This document shows positions 21,766 to 32,910 of a DNA stretch of 64,000 nt, one piece after another (position 1 is the stretch's first letter; each line of letters starts with the position of its first letter). A program made the translations under genes and the position numbers. The stretch spans positions 1-64,000 of the forward strand of contig NHNY01000027.1 of NCBI GenBank assembly GCA_002786065.1, in the 5' to 3' direction. The notes below the pieces were generated by a model. The model had not been told where the DNA came from and searched no databases. It was given only the letters and a program-made list of their open reading frames with translations. Origin of the DNA: Microcyclospora pomicola. Taxonomy: Eukaryota; Ascomycota; Dothideomycetes; Capnodiales.

Positions 21766-22197
21766 TCACCTCCGATAAGTGCAGAGGGACTGCGAGCGAG
21801 AGCTCGAGCTTGAACCGTGTCATATTGCCGCCATTACGCAGCTTCAACTGCATCGCGTTCACACTACCTCCTCCTCAACAGGAAGATGACCGCTCGTGCA
21901 AAAGCAAAGTGCGGCAGTGATCTTCATCAAGTGAAGACCATAGACGCCTTGCGAAGGCATCGCACAGGTACGCACGATCGAGTCAGCGAAGATGGACTCC
22001 ACTCATGTATTGATAAGGAGTCGAGAGGAAAATTCTGTTTTGAGGATTGTAAGGTAGCTTCTGTAACATGTGTTATCTAGCGCTGTAATGCCCTTCTTGA
22101 ACGGCACTCCAAAACTTCTCTATCATGTAACTCCTGACATATCAGCGCACTGCAGTTATATGCTTAGATTTTGACAATATGCTGGCACGCCCTATGA
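21766..22197. other. Intergenic, convergent TIM44 and CWF19-like 3' ends
   Basis: 432 bp, presumably both 3' UTRs. No gene seen. Confidence 0.6.
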
Positions 22198-24372
22198 TCA
22201 TGTCTGCGCAACGTCAAAGCACGTCGTCCAATCAAACTTGGACCATTTGGCTCGGAAACCCTCCACCCTTCGATCGCCGCGTTCCCAGCGGCCTTGCTTC
22301 TTGATCACATCAGGTCCCCGGTCGAGCATGCCGCCGATGATCTCACGCGCAAACAGATCGCCCTTGGGCCACCTCCGGTCGTCCTCGATCACATGGCCGA
22401 TGCCACCATCCATACCGAACCACACATGGAAGTACGGCATCTCCTTGACCATCGACTTCCTGAACGCTTGTTTCCCGTAGCCGGGCTTTTGGCTGAGGGC
22501 CATGGTATCGATGATCGGTCGATGCTGCGACCATTGCTCGTCTGACGCGAGGATGGCTTCTTTGAAGTATGCGGGCGCGTTGTCGGCCAAGTGGTACGGC
22601 AGCGGGATGGCGAACAACGCGGCATGGCCTTTGCGCGACCCCATGTGTGCGGCGTTCTCGTAGAAGATCACGCCTTTGTCCTGGGCGTGGTAGAAGCGCG
22701 TGAGACTTTTCATGAAGTTGCGCACCTCCTCCCACTCGTCCTCGTCGCACTCAAGGAGGTTCAGTCGGTGCTGCAGGGGCACAATGACTGCGCTGGCTTT
22801 CGCTAACTCTGGTTCAGTGGCCAGCGTAAGGTAGGTCCTTGTTGCCAGGCTCACCACAGGTGCCGTGGGTGGTTGGTCTGAGTCTTCACGGTAGCAGAGC
22901 GGACAGGTGTCGAGGATCCGCTGCATCTTCTGGAAGTCTCCAATCGCGGTGTTGCGCAAATTTATTTCAGATTTGACGACTTTCTTGCTTAAGTTGGTAG
23001 CATTGTCATCCATGTAATCGAGATCATTTTTGAACTTTCCGTCTTTAGCGATGCGTTCTGCAAAAGCCCGGCCTTCACCACCATTGACACCACGTGTGCG
23101 CTTTTCGTTGCGGACCATGTCCTCAATACTCATGTTCTCGTTTTCTTCGACCAGGCCTCGCTCACGGCCTCGCTTACCGCTTACGGCGGTCACCTCGCCA
23201 GAACGATCGCCAGCGAGCTGACGACTGTGCATCTGATTGAGTACGACAGTGTCTGAGGATGTCTGATCGCCCAAGGCAACGGCAGCAGCAGCATGGTACT
23301 CCGCCTCCAGTTGAGCGGCATTCGGCGCTTTGCGTATTTTCGCTTTCATCATATCCGCTTTCATCTTGTTCAAAGCAGACATACTGAGTGGAGCACTCGA
23401 AGTCAAAGTCGCGGGATCTTCTACAAGCTGTCCTTGCGGTAGTGCGACATCCCCGGCATTGTCCTGCGCTTCTGAATCGCGTCGTACGCCGGCAGCCATT
23501 TTCCGGTCTTGAAAGAACTCTCCTGAGGGCTTCTCCAGGCCGACATAGTCCTTCCCGTACATTTTTCGTCTGTCGAGCTCACGTTCTTCTTCTCTTGCTT
23601 CATCAAAACTGCGCAAATCGCCGAACCTTTCCAATGCCACCTCCTCCACTGTCTTGCCCAAGTCCTCGGCCTGCCGATACACAGCGTTCAGCTTTGTCAT
23701 CCGCCACTGACTGCCAGAGTCACCGAATGTGTAATCCACCTCGCGTTGTGCAGGCTCGTCTCGTAGCTCGGTCACAGCATCTGTACCCTCACCATCTGAG
23801 TCCAGATCTCGTTGTAGATCGGCTAAATGTGACTTGACGTGGCTCTCGTGGACCTTAAACTCATTGCTCTCTTGCGCGCTGACGAACTGACTCTGTGACT
23901 CCTTGGGCTTCCTTCTCTGCACATAATCGACATCAAGCCCGGATGGTTCTTGCATCCATGCATCCCTCTGCACCTTTGTGTCCTTGAGATCTTCTTCGCG
24001 CTGGTCCAGTATGTTCTCTTCCGGCGGAGCAGCCATGGTCTCCTTTTCAACCCATTCATCCCCGTCTTCATCGCTGTCAAAAACCTTCACTTCTTCCGGT
24101 TTTGAGCTCTCTTTCGGTGATCTGCTTTGGTGTTTCTCGCGCCTGTGCCTTCTTTCACCATCACTGTCCCGATCATGGCGTCGTCGCTTATGCCTTCTTC
24201 GACGGTCCTCGTCATCCTCGTCATCTCTGTGCCGCCGCGATCGGTGATGATGTCGATGTCTGCCCTCTGCTTCGTCTTTCCTGTCGCTGTGCTCCTTGTG
24301 GCTACCACTTCTGGTCTTTTCGTGCTCAATCTTGCTTTGAGCTAGTTCTGCTTCGAAATCATCTAGCCCCAT
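22198..24372 (-). CDS. CWF19-like protein (CwfJ domains), spliceosome-associated
   Basis: A single exon of 724 residues starting MGLDDFEAELAQSKIEHEKT. Residues about 20-95 are an Arg/His/Asp/Ser-rich stretch typical of splicing factors. The middle is charged and helical and holds conserved pieces (SALNKMKADMMKAKIRKAPN and RFGDLRSFDEAREEERELDR). The last 230 residues carry the CwfJ N domain with CPLCYRED, the HIT-like block AVIVPLQHRLNLLECDEDEW, and the CwfJ C domain (EMPYFHVWFGMDGGIGHVIE, RWPKGDLFAREIIGGMLDRG). Fission yeast Cwf19 and human CWF19L2 are late spliceosome/lariat-intermediate factors. It is divergent from GPN1 (232 bp apart). Confidence 0.93.
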   Translation of the reverse strand: MGLDDFEAELAQSKIEHEKTRSGSHKEHSDRKDEAEGRHRHHHRSRRHRDDEDDEDRRRRHKRRRHDRDSDGERRHRREKHQSRSPKESSKPEEVKVFDSDEDGDEWVEKETMAAPPEENILDQREEDLKDTKVQRDAWMQEPSGLDVDYVQRRKPKESQSQFVSAQESNEFKVHESHVKSHLADLQRDLDSDGEGTDAVTELRDEPAQREVDYTFGDSGSQWRMTKLNAVYRQAEDLGKTVEEVALERFGDLRSFDEAREEERELDRRKMYGKDYVGLEKPSGEFFQDRKMAAGVRRDSEAQDNAGDVALPQGQLVEDPATLTSSAPLSMSALNKMKADMMKAKIRKAPNAAQLEAEYHAAAAVALGDQTSSDTVVLNQMHSRQLAGDRSGEVTAVSGKRGRERGLVEENENMSIEDMVRNEKRTRGVNGGEGRAFAERIAKDGKFKNDLDYMDDNATNLSKKVVKSEINLRNTAIGDFQKMQRILDTCPLCYREDSDQPPTAPVVSLATRTYLTLATEPELAKASAVIVPLQHRLNLLECDEDEWEEVRNFMKSLTRFYHAQDKGVIFYENAAHMGSRKGHAALFAIPLPYHLADNAPAYFKEAILASDEQWSQHRPIIDTMALSQKPGYGKQAFRKSMVKEMPYFHVWFGMDGGIGHVIEDDRRWPKGDLFAREIIGGMLDRGPDVIKKQGRWERGDRRVEGFRAKWSKFDWTTCFDVAQT

Positions 24373-24604
24373 CGTAGCTACTTACTCGAAGGTTGAGTAT
24401 CGTAGGATAGGGAATCTGCCGTGGTGCTGAGCTATGGAGGTAGAATTGTGCAAGGACGTCATGTTTCGACGCTCAATTGTCACATGAAAATCGAGCTCAA
24501 TCTTCGACTTGTGCAACACAACTCTTGCATACACCACATCCGTCTACCAGTATCGCAGTGTCACAGGAGAAGTCGGTGCTACCCTACTGTTGCTTCATTC
24601 TACC
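24373..24604. promoter_or_regulatory. Probable bidirectional promoter, CWF19-like / GPN1
   Basis: Start codons of two divergent nuclear-process genes are 232 bp apart. The GPN1 frame is open upstream of its ATG but only through non-ATG codons. Confidence 0.55.
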
Positions 24605-25834
24605 ATGGCATCCGAGGCTCCGGCTACGAGGCCGCCGGTCGCGATCGTGTGCATTGGTATGGCCGGGTCTGGGAAAACGACCTTCATGCAACGCATAAAC
24701 GCACACCTACACACGGCATCTCAAAAAGAGAACGCGTCTGGTACAGCTCCCTACGTCCTCAACCTTGATCCTGCCGTCCGTAGTGTGCCTTTTGACAGCA
24801 ATATCGACATACGCGACAGTGTGAACTACAAAGAAGTCATGAAGCAGTATAATCTTGGGCCGAATGGAGGTATCCTAACGTCGCTCAACCTCTTCAGCAC
24901 GAAGATTGATCAAGTCATGGGTATTCTGGAGAAACGCTGTCTACCTACGGAGAACGCGAAGAAGGTGCCGGGACACATCATCATCGACACACCTGGCCAG
25001 ATTGAAGTCTTCGTTTGGTCGGCTTCGGGGAACATTCTCCTGTCCTCCCTCGCCTCAAGCTTCCCTACCGTCATCGCGTATATCATAGACACACCACGGA
25101 CGACGCAGAATACTAGCACATTCATGTCGAACATGCTGTACGCGATCTCCATCCTCTACAAAACAAAATTGCCCATGATCCTGGTCTTTAACAAGACAGA
25201 CGTCAAGTCAGAGTCGGAAGCTGTTGAGTGGATGCGGGATTTTGAAGCCTTCCAAGCTGCTTTGCGCAAAGAGGAGGAAGAAGGGAGCGGAGAAGGGAAC
25301 GGCTACATGGGAAGTCTGCTGAACAGCATGAGTCTGGTGCTGGAGGAGTTTTACAACCAACTCTCGGTTGTCGGAGTTAGCAGTATGACAGGTGACGGCG
25401 TCGAGGGATTCTTCCAGGCTGTGGAAGGTAAGAGAGCAGAGTTCGAGAAGGATTACAAGCCGGAGCTTGAAAGACGGCGAAACGATGCAGAGGAACAAAA
25501 GAAACAGGTCAGGGATATGGAGGTGAACCGCATGATGAAGGATATGCGTGTCTCTTCCAAAGCCAAGGGGACAGGCAAGTATGCCGCAAAGGATGAGCCG
25601 GAGACTGTCAGCGATCACGAAGACGCTATGGATGAGGATGATGAGCCGGAGGAGCACGCTGGTCTGGTAGAGAGGGATGAAGACGAAGACTACGATGAAG
25701 ACGAGATGTTCGAAGAGGCTGCAAAGGCGAGATATCAAGCGGCTCTGCAGGACCGACATGGTGGAAGTGCTGGTGCTGCAGCCGATGCTAGTATGAAAGG
25801 TGTGAGTGACTATATCATGGGATCGCAGCGGTGA
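24605..25834 (+). CDS. NPA3: GPN-loop GTPase 1 (Npa3/XAB1)
   Basis: A single exon of 409 residues from [11 protein letters not shown] at 24605, the first ATG in frame. The P-loop GMAGSGKT lies at residues 18-25 and the family-defining Gly-Pro-Asn insertion GPN at 85-87 ([16 protein letters not shown]). The G3 motif is DTPGQIEVF and the G4 motif NKTD. A long acidic C-terminal tail ([14 protein letters not shown]) follows a Lys/Arg-rich helix, as in Npa3. The family assembles and imports RNA polymerase II and dimerises with other GPN proteins. All nucleotide-binding motifs are intact. Confidence 0.96.
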   Translation: MASEAPATRPPVAIVCIGMAGSGKTTFMQRINAHLHTASQKENASGTAPYVLNLDPAVRSVPFDSNIDIRDSVNYKEVMKQYNLGPNGGILTSLNLFSTKIDQVMGILEKRCLPTENAKKVPGHIIIDTPGQIEVFVWSASGNILLSSLASSFPTVIAYIIDTPRTTQNTSTFMSNMLYAISILYKTKLPMILVFNKTDVKSESEAVEWMRDFEAFQAALRKEEEEGSGEGNGYMGSLLNSMSLVLEEFYNQLSVVGVSSMTGDGVEGFFQAVEGKRAEFEKDYKPELERRRNDAEEQKKQVRDMEVNRMMKDMRVSSKAKGTGKYAAKDEPETVSDHEDAMDEDDEPEEHAGLVERDEDEDYDEDEMFEEAAKARYQAALQDRHGGSAGAAADASMKGVSDYIMGSQR

Positions 25835-26094
25835 ACGCATGATGGTATGTGAAGCTTTAGCGAAGGTGTTCCGGTCCGATTAGTACAATGAGCAATGAAC
25901 CATGAGATCAAAATCACTGAAATCTGTATGTGTCGGCAACGGCTCGTAATGAGCACAATGACCCTGCAAGCTAGCGACTTAGATATAGTACACTTCTACG
26001 TGTTGTTCAGAACAAACTTCAGCCAGGTGTACAGTGTAAGAGCGTTGCAAGGAGATACGAGGGTCTCATTTCAGATACCTTCAATGCCATCTTT

Positions 26095-27271
26095 TCATGC
26101 ACCATGTTCCTGTCCGTACTTGAAGACTTTGCTTTCCATATCTGGACCAATGAATAGCCATGCCACGTTGACTGCCCAGGCAAAGATAGTGTCGATGAAT
26201 GCATTGTTTCTTGGACTGCCACCGAGCGCTCCAGCCCTCATCGCGTGGCCAAGTAGTTGAGTGGTGATCAGGAATCCTCCTCTCTCCAGACCTTTGATGG
26301 CAGCAGCAGCCACCTCATCTTCCGTCTGAACAGGATCTCCGTCCTCGAGAATCCTAGTGACTGGATGTTTGGTTTCTTCTTCATGTTCCAGTCCTTTGGA
26401 CTTGATAGTGCCAGGTAGTACACAGTGAATCTGGATGTCTGTGGACGGCCTCTTTGCTGATGCACCTTGACGTGCGCCATTGTAGAGGTTGACCTCCGAG
26501 CGCAGAGTATCTGCCAGAGACCGCATGGCTGCTTTGGCAGGTGCGTACGGGGCATACCCGCCCACGCCTACGAAGCACACTGAGCTCGAAGTCATGATGA
26601 AATGCCTTGGCAAAGCTGCTTGAGCGGATGAGGAAGCCTTTGTGGTGATCGTTGAATCCGGTTGTATCCAGGACTTCAGGGTTGCTTGCGCGAGATAAGC
26701 CGCAGCGAAGTAATTGATGTCCATTTGCGATCTCAACACATCGGTCGGCGTATCCACAAACAGCTGCGGTTCAGCGGCGCCAGCATTGGCCCACACGATA
26801 TCTGGAGGCTTGCCATGATTCCAAGCTGTCACTTCAGAAATGATGCGAACACTCTCCTCGGGCTTGGTCACATCGGCGCTGATGTAGTGAAAGCGTTGAG
26901 TTTGGGGGTTCTTTGCAGCAGCCTTTTGACGTGTCAGAGATTGTTTTATGATGCTTGCCCAGTGTGAGAAGTCTACCTTGATATATTGCACGGCTTCCTC
27001 AAGCGGCTTCTGGTTTCTTGCCACGATCACGATGTCGGCGCCTTTCTGAGCAAGTAATTTGCCCAAACCACGTCCCATACCTTGTGAGCCCCCAGTGATG
27101 ACGACGGTCTACAATCGAGCATTAGCTTTCATTCCTCACTGTTTGAGTCTTAGCACAATTTACCCTGCCATCAACATGAAAGTGGTTGTTTCGCGACCAC
27201 AACCCCATGGTTATCAGAGACAGTGCAGCAAGCAAGACGCAAAGTCCAATTGCTACGGAGTTAAGTGCCAT
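26095..27271 (-). CDS. TSC10: 3-ketodihydrosphingosine reductase (Tsc10/KDSR), sphingolipid synthesis
   Basis: Two exons, 27164-27271 and 26095-27108, with a 55-nt intron (GTAAAT...TGTAG); 373 residues. Exon 1 codes for an N-terminal membrane anchor (MALNSVAIGLCVLLAALSLI). Exon 2 opens with the NADPH motif TVVITGGSQGMGRGLGK (TGGSQGMG at 41-48). The short-chain dehydrogenase core has WANAGAAEP, the catalytic Ser in IMTSSSV, and Tyr224-x3-Lys228 in YAPYAPAK. The C-terminal hydrophobic segment (AFIDTIFAWAVNVAWLFIG) suggests ER association. The enzyme reduces 3-ketodihydrosphingosine to dihydrosphingosine. Without exon 1 the protein loses both its anchor and half the nucleotide-binding motif. Confidence 0.94.
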
Positions 27272-27491
27272 GCAGGTTGAATGAGAGGAGAGCCTGTCGA
27301 CTGGAGTGTTGGGTGCACTCGGTTTAACCCCTTAAACGGTGGGCAAATGTTGTTGATCTGATGGGTGAAGCTTCCAACGTCAGTCTTGGCGAAGGCATTG
27401 CACTTTTGGCATGTGAAGATCGACTTCTGTACCTTATTTCGCTGAAGACTGTACGAACATTATTTTGCGCCTACCATTGTATTTCGCCAAC
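27272..27491. promoter_or_regulatory. Probable bidirectional promoter, TSC10 / CCDC25-JLP2
   Basis: 220 bp between divergent ATGs; no individual element assigned. Confidence 0.55.
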
Positions 27492-28244
27492 ATGGTGTAC
27501 TACTTCACGAGCAATGTCGTCTCTCCCGCAGCCTTCATCTATGTCGGCAAGGACAAAGTTGAGAGTAAGCGGGCGACATTACTACAGCTCCACACTTGAC
27601 TGACTGTGATAGAGATGAGGAGCTGATTGCGCACGGCTGGGAGGAAGATGTCTGGTTCCACGTCGACAACTTGAGCAGTGCACACATCTACGTCCGCCTA
27701 CGGGAAGGCGAGACGTGGCACAAGATCTCCCCGGATCTGCTGGTCGACTGCGCGCAGCTCACCAAAGCCAACAGCATCGAGGGCAACAAGAAGGACAACA
27801 TTACGGTCATCTACACGCCATGGAGCAACTTGAAGAAGAGTGGTGCGATGGCCACCGGACAAGTGGGCTTCAAGAACGACAAGCTGGTCAAGAGGTTGTA
27901 CGTAGAGAAACGGGAGAATGCGATCGTGAACCGGCTCAACAAGACCAAGGTGGAGAAGCATCCTGATTTCCGGGAGGAAAAGGCACAGCGCGAGAGGGAG
28001 CTGAGGAAACGGGAACGAATCGCTGCGCAGGAGAAGGTGAGTGCGGATATACCGATCCGAGCAACATGGTTGTCATGACCGCTGACCGTGCTTGTAGAAG
28101 AAAGAGGATGCACTGTTGGCGGAGGAGCGACAACGCCTCAAATGGCAGAAGGATCATATGTATGATGATATCCATACAGAGGATCAGCTTGAAGGATCGA
28201 GCAATCAGGACCGGGATCCAGATTTCCTCGATGACTTCATGTGA
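27492..28244 (+). CDS. JLP2: CCDC25/Jlp2 family protein (NFACT-R domain)
   Basis: Three exons: 27492-27564, 27615-28036 and 28098-28244; 213 residues. Introns of 50 and 61 nt have CTGAC branch sites. It starts MVYYFTSNVVSPAAFIYVGK and continues across intron 1 as KDKVENEELIAHGW. The nearer AG at 27612 would break the frame, so the acceptor at 27614 is chosen. The NFACT-R core follows: EDVWFHVDNLSSAHIYVRL, the Lys-rich KGNKK-type loop (EGNKKDNITVIYTPWSNLKK) and GQVGFKNDKLVKRLYVEKRE. The C-terminus is a long charged coiled coil ending in an acidic DFLDDFM. NFACT-R domains bind nucleic acid in the ribosome-quality-control family; the yeast Jlp2 role is poorly defined. Confidence 0.93.
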
Positions 28245-28467
28245 TGGAAAGAATGCGCGTCACGCTGCACGCAAAATAGATTGCGTTCTAGAAGTTTGGT
28301 CTTATTTGACATCAATCCTGACCGTCTACAATGCTGGATCGCATGTCTGTTCCTACATTTTGACCACGCATAACGGGTCTACCACGATAATATAGTCATG
28401 ATTCATGACCTGGCGCTGTATTTGAAGTCTTCGGCAAAGCGGTTCTCACATTCGGTAGACATCTAAT

Positions 28468-31400
28468 CTATGATATCAGGACACCAAGACCTCGCTTTTC
28501 GTCAATCTTGACCCCTGGTCCACCAGAATGGACCTTCAGATTCTTCTGGTAGTATGAATCCACGACCTGTAGCGACGGCCAGATCCAACGACCTTCCTTC
28601 GACGCGGACTTAGCCTCTTGTTCCGAGCCGCTTTCTTCATGTAGCAAGATCTGATAGTCGACGCAGTGTCGACTTAAAGGTGCTAGGCTCAATGTCAGGT
28701 ACTTGGGGCCATTGAAGGCGAACTCATCACTGGCGTCCATGGTCAATGCAAAGGTCAAGAAATGCATGGAAGGGTTCTCAAGGTGGTAGTGCAAGGTCAC
28801 GAGACCGTCAAGTGAGTCTCCGCTGGATGATGTGCAGAGCACTCGAGGCTCAGAGCTGGGTAGAACAAGTCTTGGTACAGGTATGCTCGTGACGACGGTC
28901 TCGACTCCACCTTTCCGAGACCAGGTGACTTCCAGCGACAGATCAAGCGAGGTTGGTCGGCGGTCATCGAATGATAGCTTTCGTGTAGAGAACGCGACTT
29001 CAGAATTCAGAGATTGTGATGACGCCAGGTCTTGAATATCTTGAGGCTCATGGTCTTGCATCACGCATAGTGCATCGGGTGGCTTTGTGTCCTGCACTAA
29101 TTTCATATGTCGTATCGACACATCCTCATCGGCAAGTGATTGGATTTTGCTCTTCAGGAGCCAGCGTTGCTCGATGCCAGCAGGATCTTCCGTTGTCCCT
29201 GCTGCATCCGCAACGAAGTAGCTGGGCCAAGGTGACGTATCCAGCATCGGACCAAGCTCGAAAAGAGCATCGAAGGCATTGACGAAGATGAGCTCCGTGT
29301 CGACTAGCTTCGACAGCTCCGTATCAGGATCAGAGGTCATTGAGTATTTGACTTCGAGACTCAGCGTGAAGGCTGACGCCTCTACCGGTGCTTTCACGTT
29401 TATGCATGCGACGTGTGATTCGGATGCCTTGATTTCCGTGTTTAGCAGCTCCCGCGAGTCTTCATCAGCTCCCTCCCAGTCAATAGGCAACACCTGGTCT
29501 TCCGCACCAGCGCATTTCGCCGATACAACTGCTTTCACGTCTTCGCGCTCCTCGTTGAGAAGCTTGACGTCAAATCGCAAGCGCTCATCGGTGTAGTATT
29601 GGCGATGCAGACCTTGGAGAAGCAATTGTACTTTGGGTGGCTTTGGGTGAACAGTGATGACCGTAGAATCTGCTCGTGGGAGCGTTCTTTGCACGAGTGT
29701 ATCGCCGGCACTGGCATACACAGATGTTGTTTTGAGATGGTCCATATCCGTGAAAGTATGTTCTAGCTTCACGTTGTCCACCTGAAAGACTAGGTTGGCC
29801 TGTTTCAAACTGATCACCCGCGCATCCCGAAATGTGAGGTGGAAGTTGAACACCCGTCTCTGTCCCGGCTGAAAGACAAGCGGGACTGCAATAGATGCCG
29901 CAGCGCCTCCTTCCTCCATATGCTCAGATAAATCGAGCAGCGTATCTGAGCCGAGCGCTGGCTGGTTTCCTGCTTCATGGCATAACTCAATCGTCTTTGG
30001 GCTGAGCTCAAGTACGATCATGGACAACGTTATTGGCGCTGTCCCTTCTTGTGCTTGAGAAACCAAGCTGAACTGGCATTCGAGTGTCTCTCCAACATGG
30101 CTTTCGGTGTCGAGAAAGGCAAAAGACAATTGAAATGGGCAGCGTCGTTGACCATCTTGTATAAGGACGGATGTGTCCTCTTCAACATGAAGATCCGACA
30201 AACAAGTCTCCAATGCCGGGCGAAAATCGTCTGGACCGTCTGTGACATAGCTAAGGCGTTCCCAAGTTGTTACTAGCACAGTCTTCGGATCCTGCTGTTC
30301 CTTTGCGGACTTGTGAAGCAGAGACAACACCTCACCAAAAAGCGCTTGCCAATCGTCATTGCGCCAGGTGGAGTTTTCCCACAAAGGTAAGAGGACGTCG
30401 CTAGCCTCACTGTATCGGCCGAGCTGCACCATGCTGCGGGCGAGTTCCAGTCGGAGCTGTTCGGACAAACGTATCTGGCCTCTAGCATCAAACTCCATAA
30501 TCGCGTCATCTGTAATCTTCCACTGAGCAACGATGAAATCATCTTTGACTTGAATCGGTATTCCGCTAGCACGAGTAAACTCCTCAGAAGGGTCGGGCAC
30601 CATGTAGCGATCATATCGTTGATTCCTGTTGGTCATCGCAGATGCAGGAAGCTGATCCTGTGGCACACGATCCTCTTCGGGTAGGTCCAATGCAAGCCTT
30701 TGCCGGACGCGTAATCCATCCACAGCCAACTTTTGCCAATATCCAGAATGATGCAACAGATGGAACGGCAACAACCGCTCAAAAACTCTTTCGGGTGTTG
30801 CGTATGGTGGCGGTAACAACGAGCCAGTCTGTGGAGGAGTCACGGCCAGTACCTGCGCTCTCGCTACAAGCTGTGACATTGTTCTTGCCCACCGTGATTC
30901 CCAAGCCGCCCAAGAGTACGTTTCCGATCCTTTACCACGTCGATCGACCAGGTCTTTCATACGCGTTCTATGAGAGCTCCACGAGGCGGCAGCACCCGTG
31001 GTCAGACCAGCCCATAGCTCGCACCGCAGTATTCGCACAGCCAGGATATCGCATATAAGCCTAGCTTCATTCCATCTTGGTGACCATATGGGCGTTGCTT
31101 CGAGAATACCTTCCGGATTGAACAACTCCTCTACTGCAGCAGAATAGAATCTTTCTGCCGACTCCATCTCCTGTCGAAACTCTGCAAGCACACCCTGTTT
31201 CACTTCGTAACGTGTATTCCAGCCTATCGTAGATAAAGTCTGTGAGGTGCCTCCAAATGAAGATACTGAAGGTACGGGCCCGCCCCGGGATTTCTTACGT
31301 CGTGAGTGCTTCGCCATTTCTCTGTAGTATTCTACAATTATGGGTTGGAAGGTGGTGAAGATCCCCTGAACAAAAGTAGCGATTTCAGCCTGCGACGACA

Positions 31401-32174
31401 TCGGTGGCATAAAGAAAAGCCCATTCTTGGAGTCTAGGGTAGTCGCCCGGCGGATAGCTGTTAGTCGGTCGTCGAGCCCAGGCGCCTCTAAGATGCTCTT
31501 ATCGCTCATAAGCACAGCCGCGAACTTTGTCTTGTATCCAGAACGAGAAAGCGCGGTTCTGATGGCATTGATGTCGATCTGGACCTGTTCATTCTGGCCA
31601 CTCGTGTCGTTGGCAGAAATCTCAAAGAAGGCAAGGAAAAGAGCAGGCACTTGATCTTGATGTTTCGTGAACCACAAAGGCGTAAACACGCCATCAGGGA
31701 AGATAGGACTACCAGGAGAGAGAGGCGACAGTGGCGAATGCAATTCATTGCCTCTCAGAGATGCTGTAGGGCTCGGAAGACCATCTGCGCTTGGCGATTG
31801 CGCCAAGGGTGCAGCTTTCCTCGGTGGCAGTGTATAGTTCTGCTCACGTGTCAGTACCAGCCGATGCAAGGCAAATCTGCCAGATGATGCGTACCTACCC
31901 TCCCAATTGCCTTGATTCGATACTGGAGCGTCCCCACCGGGCCTGGTAGAGAGGAAGCATTCCATGGCTGTGCGGTCCCATCACGAACCAACAACTGTTC
32001 CAAGAGAGTTCGTGCCTTGTCGCTCTGGCACTCGGGAGAGGCAGTAGAGATGCGCGCTCCGCTCTCATTCCGAAGATGCTGTGAGGCTGGTTGATCAGGT
32101 CTGCGATCACCCAGCCCTGAGATGATCACGAACGGGAGATTGTGCTCGACATATGCCCGCGGGTAATCTTCCAT
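28468..32174 (-). CDS. TRAPP trafficking complex subunit TRAPPC11 (Foie gras / gryzun)
   Basis: Two exons, 31899-32174 and 28468-31839, with a 59-nt intron (GTAGGT...GCAG, GTACTGAC branch); 1,215 residues. The N-terminus MEDYPRAYVEHNLPFVIISG is the conserved start of the family. The Foie-gras domain spans roughly 140-530: FTPLWFTKHQDQVPALFLAF, IWSPRWNEARLICDILAVRI and LVDRRGKGSETYSWAAWESR. The C-terminal half is beta-rich, consistent with gryzun/Ig-like domains, and the end (SEQEAKSASKEGRWIWPSLQ) fits. The complex tethers vesicles at the ER-Golgi and is tied to autophagy in other eukaryotes. It should not be confused with Trs130/TRAPPC10, which I considered and dropped because the Foie-gras signature is explicit. 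Confidence 0.9.
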
Positions 32175-32439
32175 TTTTATCGTGCGCCAGCGATCGCCTC
32201 CAGGGCAATGCTGCTACAGTCCGACGCTCTCAGACATGCACATCAGCTCTATGCTCAAGTCTTTCTATTCCTTGGCGTAGAGCGGACGTGACACAGGAGT
32301 TGGGGTATCATCGTAGCCAAAGGTGAAGTTAGGATCTTGTGGCTGAAACGACAAGTGGCGCTCGTTCCGACTGATCAGCGCACGTCGGCATTCGACGCGT
32401 GCAGGTCCACGAGCAAAGAACACAGATCAACACAACAAG
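32175..32439. promoter_or_regulatory. Probable bidirectional promoter, TRAPPC11 / MOZART1
   Basis: 265 bp between divergent start codons; nothing else can be placed here. Confidence 0.55.
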
Positions 32440-32768
32440 ATGCCTGCTCCAGAAGACAAACGCAAGGCCGCTCGGGAGACACTCGACATCTTGGACGAGA
32501 TATCGACGTTACTGGTATTTTTTGTATCGCTCATCGGCATCTGTGTATCAAACACTAACACCAAGCCTCGCAGAACACACAACTCGATCTGAAGACGCTT
32601 TCATATTGCGTTTCGCTCATCGAAAGCGGAGTGAGTCCAGAAGCGCTTGCGGTATGTTCAGTTCAATGCCGAGGAAGACTCTTACTGACTCAAAAGTAGA
32701 CTGTTATCAAAGATCTGCGAGTGCAGAAGAAACGTTACGAGAGTGGGAAGAACGATACAGTTGCTTGA
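32440..32768 (+). CDS. MZT1: MOZART1 (Mzt1), gamma-tubulin complex adaptor, 73 residues
   Basis: Three tiny exons, 32440-32514, 32574-32651 and 32700-32768, are joined by introns of 59 nt (CTAAC branch) and 48 nt (ACTGAC branch), each in phase 0. The product reads MPAPEDKRKAARETLDILDE, ISTLL, NTQLDLKTLSYCVSLIESGV, SPEALATVIKDLRVQKKR. This is the whole MOZART1 fold, with the typical three helices and the conserved Leu-rich LDxLxxISxLL and GVNPEALA-like (GVSPEALA) motifs. The family docks gamma-tubulin complexes at spindle pole bodies. No single exon exceeds 26 codons, so simple open-frame searches miss it. It is convergent with the nucleoside hydrolase (142 bp between stop codons). Confidence 0.94.
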
Positions 32769-32910
32769 ACTGGCTGTTAGACATGACATTATGCATTACG
32801 AATAGTGTCGCCCCACTGTTTTTGTTTTATGATACCAAGAAACATTGCATGATGAGTATGCGGTCGCAAAGCAAACTTTAGCTAGCGATCGCATAGTATT
32901 GAGCTACAAC

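Noticed and set aside
27611-27612. First AG as the acceptor of JLP2 intron 1
   Set aside because: It shifts the frame. The AG two bases on gives KVENEELIAHGW, which matches the family.
28468-32174. Identification as TRS130/TRAPPC10
   Set aside because: The Foie-gras block (WSPRWNEARLICDILAVRI, VDRRGKGSETY) identifies TRAPPC11 instead.
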